Source of the DNA: Portulaca oleracea
Lineage: Eukaryota > Streptophyta > Magnoliopsida > Caryophyllales > Portulacaceae
Assembly: GCA_029582165.1 (NCBI GenBank)
Contig: CM055870.1
Span: 48,068,513-48,132,512, forward strand
Length of the DNA: 64,000 nt
Reading direction: 5' to 3'
In this document: in pieces, positions 1 through 12,129 of the stretch
How the letters are laid out: every line of letters begins with the position of its first letter
Position numbering within the stretch: the stretch's first letter is position 1
Translations under genes and position numbers: made by a program
The notes under the pieces: generated by a model
Told to the model about the DNA's origin: nothing
Seen by the model: only the letters and a program-made list of their open reading frames with translations
Databases searched by the model: none

Positions 1-102
1 AAAAGCATATCCCATAAGAACATTGATTCCAGACATACAGTGGATAATGTGGGCCATGCAGCAACATATCTCATATAATTTAGAGGGAGCCTTTCAAACT
101 CA

Positions 103-1412
<1,310 letters not shown>

Positions 1413-1489
1413 GACAAAATTCACATAACGTCCGTAACCTGCCATGATAAGATAATTTAAGCTTGGAGTAAGAACTTCAGGAAGATTAC

Positions 1490-1600
1490 CACCAACCAAT
1501 ACCAATACTCCGAAATCCCACCGATGCGAGGTATGCATGGGTCGGATGTAGCAGTCTTATCTCTAAATTTTGCAATTTAGAGAGACCGATTCCAATTAAC
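1490..1600 (-). repeat. SINE-tail-like dispersed repeat, copy 1
   Basis: On the minus strand this reads: a TCTCTCTAAATTGCAAAATT block, a GTAAGACTGC-like stretch, a CCGACCC...ACC...GGTGGGAT stretch, then TTCGGAGTATTGG. The same order appears on the plus strand at 2764-2885 and, more diverged, twice at 56594-56875. The layout resembles the 3' half of tRNA-derived plant SINEs such as the Au family. No RNA polymerase III boxes are visible here, so SINE origin is inferred. Confidence 0.5.
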
Positions 1601-1796
1601 CTATGTTACTCCGACTCTTCATTTTCCCTGCCGTATCCGTGTCGGACCCTTGACCCTCGGACAAGGATACGACACTCGACACTTCAAATCACAATGAAAA
1701 TGTATAAAATTTCTTTAAAATACCTGAGTCCGACACTCGGACCCTTGGTACTCGGACAAGGATATGGACACGCGTACCCGAGTCCAAGTAACATAG
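1601..1796. mobile_element. MITE with 8-bp TSD, hAT-like
   Basis: A 196-bp element bounded by inverted termini CTATGTTACTCCGACTC and GAGTCCAAGTAACATAG. Perfect 8-bp target duplications CAATTAAC lie at 1593-1600 and 1797-1804. Inside are two related blocks built on CGGACCCTTG...CTCGGACAAGGATA. It sits at the edge of the SINE-tail-like repeat and within the region upstream of the AlaRS gene. The superfamily is inferred from TSD length only. Confidence 0.75.
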
Positions 1797-1804
1797 CAAT
1801 TAAC

Positions 1805-2763
1805 CCAAGATAAACTGAAAACAATGTCATGAAGTGACGTCTTAGCTGTTAGAAAAGTTGAAACACGATCCTCATGCAAGGCCTTTGAAATAAGCACAAC
1901 AACCTATGACTACACCAAAAGCAATTTATTGATGGCCTGAATACATGGGTAACCTAAAGACGTCTTTCGTTTCTTCAAGATTCTCTATTTATCACTATCA
2001 GCTTTAGATGACTTTCCAATCTCTCCTATGATAGACTTACAATAAATGACAAATAGATTGATACATCTATCTATCAAATGTGCACTCTTTAACAGCTCGA
2101 CTCAATAAGAACAACAAGATCAATGTGAACCCTGTAGAACAAAGGCTGAAGATGTTCTTTGATTAAAACAGGAGCAAGTAGTAAATTTAATCCCTGTGGA
2201 CAATCATCCTCAAAAAGTCCTTCCATGTGAAGGTAACTCAACATCATTTCTACTCATGCAACATTCACCAAATACAAATTGGCCCAAGAAATGGCTACAC
2301 CCTATCTCGACCTACGTGCAAGATTGCAAACTAAGCAATATCAAAACTCTTGTGCACCATCAGTCTCCTGGTAGTACTTAGTTTTCAACTTCTACAACAA
2401 ACTGAGACAATCATATCAAATGCTTGCTTTTCCAAAACCCTCCTCTAAATCCAAACATCATGATCATTTGTTGCGCTGAAGTTCCTTTAAATGATGTACT
2501 ACACAACTAGAGTTTTAGCTTAGGAGATGAATAGAACTGGAACTGAATCACAAATTATGAGTTTCAGCAAGTGATGAAATATTGCAATCTAGTGGGTATA
2601 GGAACCATTTTATATCTACCAAAGAGGACATCTACTGCGTCCATACTCCAGATGGCTAAAAAAGATTATGTTTTTCAACTTAGATTGTAATGGACTAAAG
2701 TAAAACGCCTCATTAAACCTCCTCTGCTCCTTTTTCATGGGGCAGCAGGTAGCGGACAATTTC
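1805..2763. other. Intergenic, no gene seen
   Basis: About 1 kb of AT-rich sequence upstream of the AlaRS start. I see no coding homology, TIRs or tandem array. Part of it probably holds the distal promoter of the minus-strand AlaRS gene. Confidence 0.5.
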
Positions 2764-2885
2764 TAATTATTGGGTAAATTGGAACCAGTCCCTCTAAATT
2801 GCAAAATTTAAGGTTAAGAATGCAACATTCGACCCTCCATACCCCACCTGGGCGGGATTTTGGAGTATTGGTTTTGGTTAGTAAA
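2764..2885 (+). repeat. SINE-tail-like dispersed repeat, copy 2
   Basis: Plus-strand copy of the repeat at 1490-1600, so the two form an inverted pair about 1.2 kb apart. Matching blocks are CCCTCTAAATTGCAAAATTT, ATTCGACCCTCCATACCCCA, GGCGGGATTTTGGAGTATTG and GTTTTGGTT. Confidence 0.5.
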
Positions 2886-3701
2886 CAAGGACATCTACAA
2901 GAGGGGTGCTAAAGATCCACCAAGCAAAGGATGGCAATACAGTCTGATTATATACTACACACCCACAACATATACTTCATGGTGAACAATCTTACTTTTA
3001 TAAGTGAAGAAAACATAACAAGTTAGTGAACAACCACCCAAATTGCATCAAAAAGTGCAATTTATTAGCTGCACCAAGAGCATGTATTGTTCACCATCAT
3101 ATATTAGGTTGTTCACCCCTAATTATTAAGATGGTTCACTCTAATTAATATCATTGTTCACTCGCAAATATCTGGACCTCGGAGTGTATTGATCAAAAAG
3201 AGGGGTACATATGGATACAAATCCCATATTTAACTAACTAGCCAACCAATAACACTGCCTTAGATTATGCCAACCGCATGAAACACAGAAATTACTCTAC
3301 TTGTGAACAATTTCGAGAGAATATGATACAAGAAAAAAAGAATTATTGCGGGGTATAATCATTAATAAAGACCAACAGAAGCCGAAAACAAATGGGGAAA
3401 TGAGGAAGAGGGGAGAGTACGGACCGTTAGAAAGAACAAAGGAGGGTTTGGTGCGGGAGAGTAAGGTGGAGGTGGGAAGGAGGCCATGGGAGGCCATTGA
3501 AGATTGCTTGCTACTGTACAGCCTTGTTTGTGTTACCACTGGTGTTGCTCGGCCTCCAAAATTGAGCGGGGGCTCAACAAAATTTAGAGGTGGGTGATAC
3601 TCAACAAATGGTCAACAAGATAAAGTTCCTTCCGTTCCTTGCCATGCCACCGGAGGATTATCACACGCGCTCACCTCCTCCAACAATTTATCATTAAAAA
3701 A
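2886..3701. other. Intergenic, no gene seen
   Basis: No protein homology. A loose TTGTTCAC-rich stretch occurs at about 3085-3165. The open frames at 3297-3597 lie on opposite strands of the same purine-rich sequence and look accidental. Confidence 0.5.
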
Positions 3702-3725
3702 ATGATTAGGAAAATTGGATTATAA

Positions 3726-4082
3726 TAGGGTTAGGCAATGGGTCGGATCCAACTGGTTTAAGGTTGGACTATTAGTCATGTGGGGTTGGGTCGAGTCAAG
3801 GTCGACCCTTTGTAGTAATGGGTTGGATCAGGGCTTTCTAGTAAATATATGGGTTAATTCGTTTAATTCTAAAGTTAAAATTAATTGTATTTGTACCAGA
3901 AAAAGTAGTCATGCTAATTATTATTTAATGTGGAGAAATAATAATATATTTAAGTAATGTTAGCATTTAAAATAATAGGGAAACAGGTCGGCTTGTTAAT
4001 GACCCGACCCTTCACCGACCGCACCCTTTGACAACCCCTATTTTTAGGGCCCGACGAGGCCTCAGCCCATTGCCTACCCCTA
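3726..4082. mobile_element. hAT-type MITE (357 bp)
   Basis: Termini TAGGGTTAGGCAATGGG and CCCATTGCCTACCCCTA are imperfect inverted repeats typical of plant hAT MITEs. The flanks GATTATAA (3718-3725) and GATTCTAA (4083-4090) form an 8-bp TSD with one mismatch. The interior is rich in GGGTCGG/CCCGACC-type words. The target (about 3702-3725 plus 4083-4100) resembles the terminus of the foldback MITE at 61056-61579, so this hAT MITE landed in an older MITE remnant. Confidence 0.85.
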
Positions 4083-4101
4083 GATTCTAATAATCCCTTA
4101 T

Positions 4102-4643
4102 TGTTAGGAAATATGCCGAAATTCAGTATAAAATTAAGTCACAAGGAAACAATGAAAGTTAAAATAAGGAGAAACAATACACGTGGGAAAACGAAGAACA
4201 CAGAGTAAAACCCACAGATGGCGATAACCAGAAAAATTTCACTATGAGAAAAGATGAGTACAAAGGCTACCACAATCACAATGTGCGATTTGATCAAGAT
4301 TAGAGGATGAAACTCTCTCTTAACCTCTCTCTCTATGTGCGAATACAAAGATGGAATAGTTAGGGATGAAACCCCAACAAAGCTCTCGAGGGAATACAAA
4401 AGCTTTCACAATTACATAATACAGTATGTGCTAAACTCTCTCTTTGATGTGTGATGTCAATACCCATGGTAGCTACCTCTATTTATATTCAAAGGTTGAC
4501 GTAGAATATGGAAAGAAATGTCAATGGAGTAATATGAAAAGTCTTGGAGAACAATTCTTACCATATCATTATAGAAAGACTTGGAGAATAATTAAGAGAG
4601 ATTGAGAGATATGGAAAGGATTCAATGGGGCATATTCCCAACA
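4102..4643 (-). mobile_element. 3' LTR of a decayed Ty1/copia element
   Basis: The sequence begins TGTTAGGAAATATGCC and ends GGCATATTCCCAACA, so it has TG...CA ends within a roughly 15-bp inverted terminus. It lies directly downstream, on the minus strand, of a copia RNase H remnant, as a 3' LTR should. The partner 5' LTR is not present to the right; that end is cut off near 5.7 kb by gypsy-derived sequence. Confidence 0.65.
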
Positions 4644-4759
4644 ATCTTTACCTTGGACAATGATATGATTTTCATCCGAAAAGATAACTCTGAATGACGC
4701 CTTTAACGTGCCCCACCAAGGGGACGACCCTGAAGGGCTATCGGCAACTCTGGACACCA

Positions 4760-5690
4760 ACTAAGTTCGAGCAATGCTCAAATTTAGCAATGGATAATGG
4801 TTTGGTGAGCATGTCTGAAGATGGTCATATGTGTGATCCTTCTTTACCACTATTTCACTAATAGCAATTATATCATGAATGAAGTAATACTTCACACTAA
4901 TATGCTTGGTCTTGGAATGATACGAATCATTGTTGGTCAAGTGAATCGCATTGTGACTATTCATCTTCTGTTGCTGCGATATATTCATCTTCGGTAGGAG
5001 ATAGAGTTGCAATAGGTTGTAAAGATGCCTTCCAAGGTATCGCACTCCCACATAAGGTGAAAATATAACCAGATATAGACTTCCTTCTATCAAAGTCTCA
5101 TGCATAATTAGAATCGACATACCTAACTACAGTATTAGAAGCCACAATACTTCTGTCAAAGACCAAACCACGATCAATAGTGCCTCACATACCGAAGGAT
5201 CCATTTAACTCCATTCTAGTGTCCCTTCCTCAGACAATGCGTATATCGGGATACCATGCAAATTGTATAAGCTAAATCTCGTCTAGTGAACACCATAGCA
5301 TACATAAGACTCTCAACAACACTAGAATAAGGAATGCCAAACATTGCATAAGATTCCTCCTTAGATTGAGGACTGCAAGCTGCACTGAGTTTGAAATGAA
5401 CATTAAAAGGAGTAGAGGCAGGCTTATAATTGCTCATATTGAACCAAGATAGGACTTTGTCAAGGTATTTCTTCTTAGATAAAGTAGAGTTTATCAACCT
5501 TTGGATCTCTCCCAATCTCCATACTAAGAATATTCTTGGCAACATCGAGATCGTTCATCTCAAACCCACTTCTAAGTCGGGATTTCAATAAGTCAATCAA
5601 AGACTTATCCTTGGAGGCAATAAGCATGTCATCACATATAATAATAAGTAGACAGTTGAATCGCCAATCTTTTTGTAAAATCCCGAGTTT
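4760..5690 (-). pseudogene. Ty1/copia pol remnant (RT end to RNase H tail)
   Basis: Minus-strand frames with several frameshifts and stops keep copia pol order. Near 5640-5540 is an RT block (CDDMLIASKDKSLIDLLKS then FEMNDLDVAKNILSMEIGRD), where the family's Y-V-D-D reads I-C-D-D. Next come the connection to RNase H (KYLDKVLSWFNMSNYKPAST, 5216-5545) and the RNase H tail (HNAIHLTNNDSYHSKTKHIS, near 4830-4960). Normally this encodes reverse transcriptase and RNase H for element replication. It cannot make a working product. The element runs leftward and ends in the LTR at 4102-4643. Confidence 0.8.
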
Positions 5691-5776
5691 TGGGTTAAGG
5701 TAACTGTTAGTTTCGTCTGAAGAATCATTAAGTATGAGTTTAAGTTTTGAGGACGAAACTTCTTTTAAGGGGGTAA
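5691..5776 (+). mobile_element. 3' end of a Ty3/gypsy internal region with polypurine tract
   Basis: The stretch TTTGAGGACGAAACTTCTTT followed by TAAGGGGG is the usual end of plant chromovirus pol plus its polypurine tract. It sits immediately before the LTR-like start at 5777. The copia pol remnant lies directly to its left in the opposite orientation, so the junction near 5690 joins two unrelated elements. Confidence 0.6.
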
Positions 5777-8157
5777 TGATGTAAAACCCCGAAAAATTCA
5801 ATTGTGTTTACCGTTAAATTACCTAACGTGCATTTTATCCTGTCAATTATTTATCTGTTTTCACACGGAGTTTTTAGGACCGCGAGTGAGTTTTTTTGGA
5901 ATTTTTAGAGTCTTAAAAATATTAGTTAGAAATTTTTGGGCTTCGGGTAGAATTTATTTTGATCACTTATGTAAATTTTTATCTGATTTTGATTATATTT
6001 TCTGATAATAATTTTTGGGGGATATATTTTATAATTTTAGGAGTGTTGATGGCTTGATGCTGATGTTTTATTTTCTTATGGATGATGTCATGGAGATGAT
6101 GTCATCACCCCTTATCCGTTTCTTCCCAATTTCCTCCTAATTTATCAAAACCCCTCCCCAAGGAATCAGAATAACAAATTGGAGCTGAACCCAATATCAT
6201 TTCCCCCTCCAAATCACGTGTTCCCCCTCTATCTCCTTCTTCTCTCTCTTTCTCTCTCTTTCCTTCTTCCTTTCTCTCTCATTCTCCCTCTTTATTCTTC
6301 TTCTTCTCTTTGCTGCTTGCAACCCCAAGCTACACCACCTCCACGCACCATCACCAACCACCATCAACGCCACCTCCTTCTCGCCGGCGATCACCCCCTC
6401 CACCTTTTTCCGACCACCACCCTGCCGTCGCCGCCCCGATACGCCGCCCGGAACCACCATCGAAGACCCCCTGTTTTGGCACTCGGTTTTGACGGCCTAA
6501 AAACCCCGGTTGTCGCTGCTGCCATCGACGACGCCGACGACCGACACGCCCTATCAGACCCCCCGACTCCGACGATCTTCCCTTCAGCTCCGACGAGATA
6601 ATCTGGCAGCCAACCCGGCGAGAGAATCCCCGAGCCTCTTCTGTTGTTTCGAGCTGCTGTTGTTACTGTCACTTACTGTCGCCTCTCACCGGCAACAACC
6701 TCGACGCCGGTGACCTCCAAGCCGCCACCGTCGCCACCGTAGCACATCGTCGATCACCGGAGCTTGGTTGCTCCCTCTCTTATCTAGTATACCTCTAAAA
6801 CTCTTACTCTTTTCATGTTTGTCTTTTGTTCTTGATATTTTAATAGATATACATGTTACATGGCTAGTTTGGTAGTAAGAAATTGTTAAGTTGGGGAAAT
6901 GGTAGAATTTGTGTGAGCTAACTATCGTGGAGAGTGAGTTTTAATTGTAAAAGTTATATTCGATTATTAGGTCCGAGCGAGGAAACGAATCGGTAGCTCC
7001 GTGTGGTTATTTGAATTGAAGTGAAGTTATGTAGGTAATATCTATGTCTTAATCCTTTTTGGGATGCTCTTTTATTTGTTTTGTGATTTTAATATGTTTT
7101 ATGAAGCTTGCATCCCGCACAAGAATTTTCTGTAAATTTAGATTGTCTGATTTGGATGTTTGTGAGTTCTTTTCTAGGTTGAGTAAAACGTGACAGTCTT
7201 TTAAACTCTGAGTTTTATTCTGTCAGTTTTGGAAACTGGGTTGGGTTTTGTTTGAAGTCTGACGTCGGATAATTCATAAGATACTAATAATCAAAGTGAA
7301 ACCATAAGTGGGTTGCGGGTAACGACCCGAAGACCAGGATTTGTTCCTGCAGGGGAGTTATCAAGAGATTGGGGAGTCCCGATATATTTATGAGATTGTG
7401 CACACATTTGATTCTGTTTCTGGGACTAGCCATCCATATTCTGATTCTGAGGATCTGAGATCCTGTTCTGATTCCGAGTTCTGATATTCTGGGGATAGGC
7501 GAATCCCGCCCGCATAAAAAAATTCTTGTTGTTTTCTAAGGAAAGGATTACTCTGTTTTTGATTTCTGAGGTCTGGTTCTGAGTTTGAAAAGTCAGTTGA
7601 GATTTCTGGAACATTGTGTTTTCTGAGTTAAAAGCTTGTGCTGTTAGTTTTTGATCTCTGGTTATTTCTGAACTTTGGTTATTTCTGGGTTGGGTTTCAA
7701 ATGACTTGCGAAAAGGTTTGGCTTGTTCCCCTCCCCTAAATGAATTGAAATGATCTTTAAACTGTTTTGACAGTTAGGGGTAGACATTATTGAGGTTTCC
7801 CCCCTCATGTTGTGAATGTTTTGTTTTCAGGTGAAGATCAAGTATGTGATAGGGAAGGGCAATAGAAGTGAGGACGTTGGAGTTTGACGTTATGAGAATA
7901 AAGTTTAGTTTATGTTTAGACTTGAAGTTTAGTGATGTTGAGTTTATGTTGTTCTAGAATTCGAAGTTCATTTCGTTATTAAATTGAAGTAATTAATGAT
8001 CAGTTGTTAATTTTCTTTTCTTGCCTTGTATCTCTTCAGAGGTACAGCAGCAACCCCAAGTAAATAAAATAAGTAAAAGAAAAAAAATGAGATTTCCGCT
8101 GTTAACGTTAGTTTGACTTTGACGTTCTTCATAATTGAATTTCCGGGGCGTTAAACT
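5777..8157 (+). mobile_element. Long Ty3/gypsy LTR (about 2.4 kb, Tekay-like)
   Basis: It starts TGATGTAAAACCCCGAAAAA after a polypurine tract and closes with the related inverted words AATTGAATTTCCGGGGCG and TTAAAC. The interior has a CT-rich leader (6210-6310), then a GC-rich block (6340-6770) with Pro/Arg-rich open frames on both strands, then AT-rich DNA. The open frames at 6179-6713 look like a composition effect, not genes. The word CCCGAAAAA recurs in the LTR-like sequence at 47259-49453 in the opposite orientation. The Tekay label is inference. Confidence 0.6.
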
Positions 8158-8358
8158 TTTAAAAATGTACACAAGAGTCATATCTGCATGTTCGGTCTTA
8201 TTTTGTGACAAATTGACATCGTTAATTGAGAATTTTTGTATGTAATTCCTTCACTTGGTTTGGACATTGGTACATTTTGCAGGGAAAATCCACATAATCT
8301 AAGAAAAATGAGGAAGGAAATGAAGAAAATAATGGAAAAGATGGAAGAAAGACCAGAA

Positions 8359-8525
8359 CCAAGACCCTCCACCAGGGGGTACCCCCGAGCAGCGTCCAAG
8401 ACTCCCCACCAGGGGGTACTAAGTCACACCTCGCCCAGCAGAACCAAGACCCCCCACCAGGGGGTAATTAGACACCACTAACGGATACCCCCTAGCAGCG
8501 TCCAAGACCCCCCACCAGGGGGTAC
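8359..8525. repeat. Tandem array of CCCCCACCAGGGGG hairpin units
   Basis: Four units contain CCAAGAC followed by a C-run, ACCA, a G-run and TA. The C-run and G-run can pair as stem-loops. Units are separated by related spacers, two of which share ACTAAGTCACACC. This block precedes an LTR-like sequence with a TATA-like TATAAAAGAAGCG near 8749. Confidence 0.75.
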
Positions 8526-9400
8526 TAAGTCACACCGCTCCCAGCGTTTCTAATGCAACGCACCTGCGCTTTTTCTCAGAAAGCAAGACGAAACCTTAAA
8601 CCGCTCCCAACGCCTCGGTCAGAAAGTTCATATGGGAAGAAAGCTGAAGGCGCTGGTAGCGCCTGATCAAACGCGGCCAACGTTCGATATTTTTGTTCGC
8701 CAACTTCTTTTACGCGTAGGCTTTCCTTGGTGTATTTTTACTTCCATTATAAAAGAAGCGTCGGGATATAGGAGAGGACAGTTAGTTTTTATTCTTTTTA
8801 CTTCACGTTTTAGTTTTCTTTTTAGGGTTTAAGTTTGTCATGTCTCCATTTGCTCTCTAGTTTTTCCTTCGATTATAATTCGTACTCGTCGAAGTTTATT
8901 TCAGCTCGATTTTACCTTTCAACCTCTCGTTTCCTTCTCATTTTTAATTGTTGCTATTCTCAATTCTCGCGATTTCAATGTATATTAGTAGTAGTTTCCA
9001 CAAAAAATCCAATTTTTAGTGAAGAGGAGGATCAAGGTTCCCCGAATTCTCCCTTCGAGTGAGGATTCAGGCAGTCTTAGTAATCCAAATCACATCTTTC
9101 TTGTTTGTTAGGGAGATTGGTGTGATTCAAATTCAAGAATAGAGTATAGAAATTCAGGTGAATGTTTTCTGTCTCAAATTTAGTATTCAATTCACTTCTT
9201 ATTTTTATTGCCATTATTTACTTCCCTAAACATGAATTTCTTTATAGTTCTCATTCTCAGTTCATGCTTTTGTTTGATTATTGTTTGCAGTTATTTAGAT
9301 AGATTTTGATAGTAGTAATTTCTTTAATACTAGTTATTTTTCCTACATTCTTAGGTTAGTCTCTTGTTTTAATTAGAACTATGGTTAGAATCATGCAATG
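8526..9400 (+). mobile_element. LTR-like sequence, family uncertain
   Basis: TTCCATTATAAAAGAAGCG near 8742-8760 resembles an LTR core promoter. It is followed by a T-rich leader and then AT-rich sequence to about 9400. There is no convincing coding content; the frames at 8632-9062 match no family I know. Assignment to a Tat/Athila-type LTR rests on context alone. Confidence 0.35.
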
Positions 9401-9475
9401 GGCCAAGCCCTCGCATCATGTCAAATGTCCTATCTTGTTTCTCATGCACCGCCCTCATCAAAATATCAAGTCTAG

Positions 9476-9924
9476 CTAAATAGGGCATGCCAAATCATCA
9501 TGGTCAAAAGAACAACATAAACCACATGGAGGCAAACAATGAGGTTGAATATATGATCTAGCATGAGATGCACAAGGATTGGGGAAAGAGTAACTAGATG
9601 CACAATAAGAATTCTCAAAATCAAGTGTATCATGTGTAAGCCACTCAAGAAAACTCCAAGCTTCATCAACAGTTTTAGCATAAAAACCAAAATACTCTAG
9701 TAAAGCATAAGTCTCACTATTCATCCCCTCAACAACAATGTCAAGAATATATGATTTCCCAGGCACAATGCCACATGGAACATGACATGCAAGTAATCGC
9801 TCAAAATAGTTCCAAAATAGTTCCTGCTCAAATTAGGGAAAATCAAGAATTGCCATTTTTTTGTTTTTTTTAATGAAAGATAAAAAGAAAAGACAAAGAA
9901 AGAAAAAGAAAACAGCTTAGGCAA
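9476..9924 (-). pseudogene. Ty3/gypsy gag remnant with zinc knuckle
   Basis: Two overlapping minus-strand frames (9924-9721 and 9766-9476) join by a frameshift. The second has a gag-like block (AKTVDEAWSFLEWLTHDT) followed by CGLCCSFDHDDLAC, which fits CX2CX4HX4C. The upstream frame carries ERLLACHV-like sequence in another phase. This organisation suggests the C-terminal half of a Tat/Athila-type Gag. It lies just downstream, in element sense, of the primer-binding-like site at 9961-9985. Nonfunctional. Confidence 0.55.
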
Positions 9925-9960
9925 CCTAAGAGGGTTCGTTTAATGGTTGCTAGGGACAGA

Positions 9961-9985
9961 GTCCCCGACAACGGCGCCAAAAACT
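9961..9985 (-). other. Primer-binding-like site of a Ty3/gypsy element
   Basis: The minus strand reads TTTTTGGCGCCGTTGTCGGG, the usual tRNA primer-binding layout (TGGCGCCGTTG...) after an LTR end. It marks the junction between the LTR to its right and the gag remnant to its left. Confidence 0.65.
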
Positions 9986-10745
9986 TGACAGGGCCGCTAT
10001 CACACGGTGTACGGAGTAGCACGTCAAAACCGATCCCACAAGGACTCAATTAGCAACGCAGTAAACTAGTTCTCTATGTGATTGCTAAGCTAACAGGTTT
10101 TGATTTTAGAAAGGTTTTAACTACCAATTAAGACTAATAAAGTAGGGAACAATCAAAGGTTCAGTCAAGGGATAAAGATTTTAGGGAACTGCTTTCCTAA
10201 CAATGAGTTTGAGCGTTACAACCTAGCTTGCATAATCATTCATTCAAGCCTTTCTCAAATTTCACAAAACTAGGTAGAAAAGTTGGTAGTCGGATTATCC
10301 TAATTCACCTTTCAGTATTTCTAAGGTTAATCTCAAATCACAAGTATTCAAGGCCTTAAGAACACTCATAAACATGGAAAACACAACCTTCTATTGATTC
10401 AAAACAAGAATTCATGAACATACTAGAAATATTCAATCAAACTACATTGTTTCGGGTTGCAAAACCCTAGAATTCAAATAAAATACTCACTCATGTTCAA
10501 AGAAAGCACGAAAGAAGTTCCAATCAATATAACCGAATCTCAAAACAAAGAAGGAAATTGAAAAGAGAGAACAAACTACGAAGAATACGTCCCGTCGAGT
10601 CTTTTGATCCCGGGGTTGAACTTTCCTCGCGAACGCCACTACTTTGCTTTCGAATCTTGATCGTTGCCTCTCTTGACTCGATTCGATCTTGAATCTTGAT
10701 GGTGGGGATGAGGAGTAGAATGGAAGTATTAGGGCTCTCTTTCTC
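9986..10745 (-). mobile_element. 5' LTR-type sequence adjoining the 9961-9985 primer site
   Basis: AT-rich sequence without coding potential ends at the primer-binding-like site on the minus strand. The right boundary is approximate: near 10750 the sequence changes to a different, plus-oriented LTR. No matching second LTR was found to the left. Confidence 0.5.
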
Positions 10746-10754
10746 TATGTAGAA

Positions 10755-11655
10755 ACTGTGATGTCCTCCGCAACATCAGAACCGAAGACCTCCAACATGC
10801 CCAGAAGATTTTGTTTGAAAGAACAAATAAGGGAAGTATCCAGAAAATCTTCTCACATTATATTATAATATTCTCTGAGATTATATATGCTAATTCTAAT
10901 ATATATCTTTGCAGATTGTGACTTGTTGAGCAAAGATGGAAGTTTCCAAAGAAGCAAAGATAGAAGATCAAAGCGAATATAGAAAGGATCAAAGATCAAT
11001 CAAGAAAGGAAATAATCAAGAGTAGACCGTTGTTGATTGAAGACCTCGACTATAAATACCTCCAACAACTCCTTGTGCAAATTAGTCGATTCTAAGCAAG
11101 TAATCGAGTGTAGGAAATCTCGTGAGGTTTCTGAGTGTAGCCAATGAGTCCTTGGTGAGTTATGTAACCAAATATGTTGGTGAGGTGTTGTGTAGCAAAG
11201 CCTTGAAGCACTAAGGTTTTGTGAGTTTGATATCCATTGTAATCCATCATGTTCTTCACTACCTCATCTGTGAGGCCCCTCTTCTCTGCCTCATCTGTGA
11301 GGCCCCTCCTCTCTGCCTCATCTGTGAGGCCCCCATCACAACCTCGTCTGTGAGACCCCTCCTCTCTACCTCGTCTGTGAGGCCCCTCATCACAAGCCTC
11401 GTTTGTGAGGCCCCTCAACAAAAACTGAATCTCAATTTCTGTCCTTGTAAACATTGTTGAGGACCTTATAGTCCTTGACCTTGCCGAGTTTGTAACCTCC
11501 TTAACTTCCTTGCACTTTAAGCTTATCAATAAAGAAGTATTTTTCAGTTATATAAGTGCTATTAACGTCCTTCTGTTGAAAAAGTGCAGAATTATGTATA
11601 CAACCCTATCAACCCCCTCTTGGGTTATTTCACTCTCCTTGACACGGCCAAAGAA
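10755..11655 (+). mobile_element. SIRE-like copia LTR (plus orientation)
   Basis: It contains a TATA-like CTATAAATACCTCC at about 11049, an AATAAAGAAGTATTTTTCAG 3' region at about 11529, and ends in AACCCTATCAACCCCCTCTT near 11605. The same features occur in reverse complement at 14868-15200, so the two are inverted copies of one LTR family. No internal copia coding region joins them. Boundaries are approximate. Confidence 0.6.
11263..11417. repeat. Minisatellite, about 26-bp unit x 6
   Basis: Six tandem units of CTCATCTGTGAGGCCCCTC plus a short variable tail (TTCTCTGC, ATCACAAC and similar). It lies inside the SIRE-like LTR. It creates long repetitive open frames on both strands (11092-11529 and 11221-11460) that are not genes. 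Confidence 0.9.
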
Positions 11656-12129
11656 CGAAGGAAGAATGATAGATCATCGAAAATAACTGTCGTAACCTTC
11701 TTTTTCTATTCCCGAAAACAGGTCGGCTTGACCTGTCTGTACAGTCTGTACACGGTCCGTGGGGATCACCACGGGCAGACTGTGGTGGGTTTTGGCCGTC
11801 CATTCTCTGCTCCGTTTTGCGTGAAATTCATGCCACGGTCCGTGGGTCAATGGAAGATGTCCGTGGTGTATTCGTTCTTGCCAAATCTAGAGGAAATGTT
11901 AGTGTTTTAGCCTCAAAACCTACAAATTTGCATCAAAAACAACAACACTAAGCGTAATAGAGATTCTGTGATATAAATCAAGATTTAAAAAAGTTATCCC
12001 TAATTCGCTATCGAAATCCCCTAGAAATGTAGACAGAAAAAGCACTTATTAGTTGTATTGACACTATTGATGACACAATGCTTGATAGTTGTCAACGATC
12101 ATGATCATGGGACAATTATTAGTAAGGCT
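11656..12129. other. Retroelement-derived sequence, unclassified
   Basis: No coding homology. Two perfect CACGGTCCGTG palindromes lie at 11751-11761 and 11834-11844, near further CCGTGG/CCACGG words. Similar CACGG/CCGTG words occur in LTRs at 46.5, 54.1 and 62.5 kb. Confidence 0.4.

Noticed and set aside
6179..6713. Overlapping open frames of 60-140 codons in a GC-rich block, Pro/Arg-rich on both strands
   Set aside because: They lie inside a gypsy LTR leader and are open on both strands because of base composition; no family resemblance.
8359..8525. Regularly spaced short repeats resembling a CRISPR array
   Set aside because: Only four units, repeats are self-pairing, spacers are related to each other, and the context is a plant nuclear genome.
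11092..11529. 145-codon frame on the minus strand with repeated RRGxxxGLTDEA segments
   Set aside because: It is a translation of the 26-bp minisatellite, open because the unit lacks stops in that phase, not a repeat protein gene.
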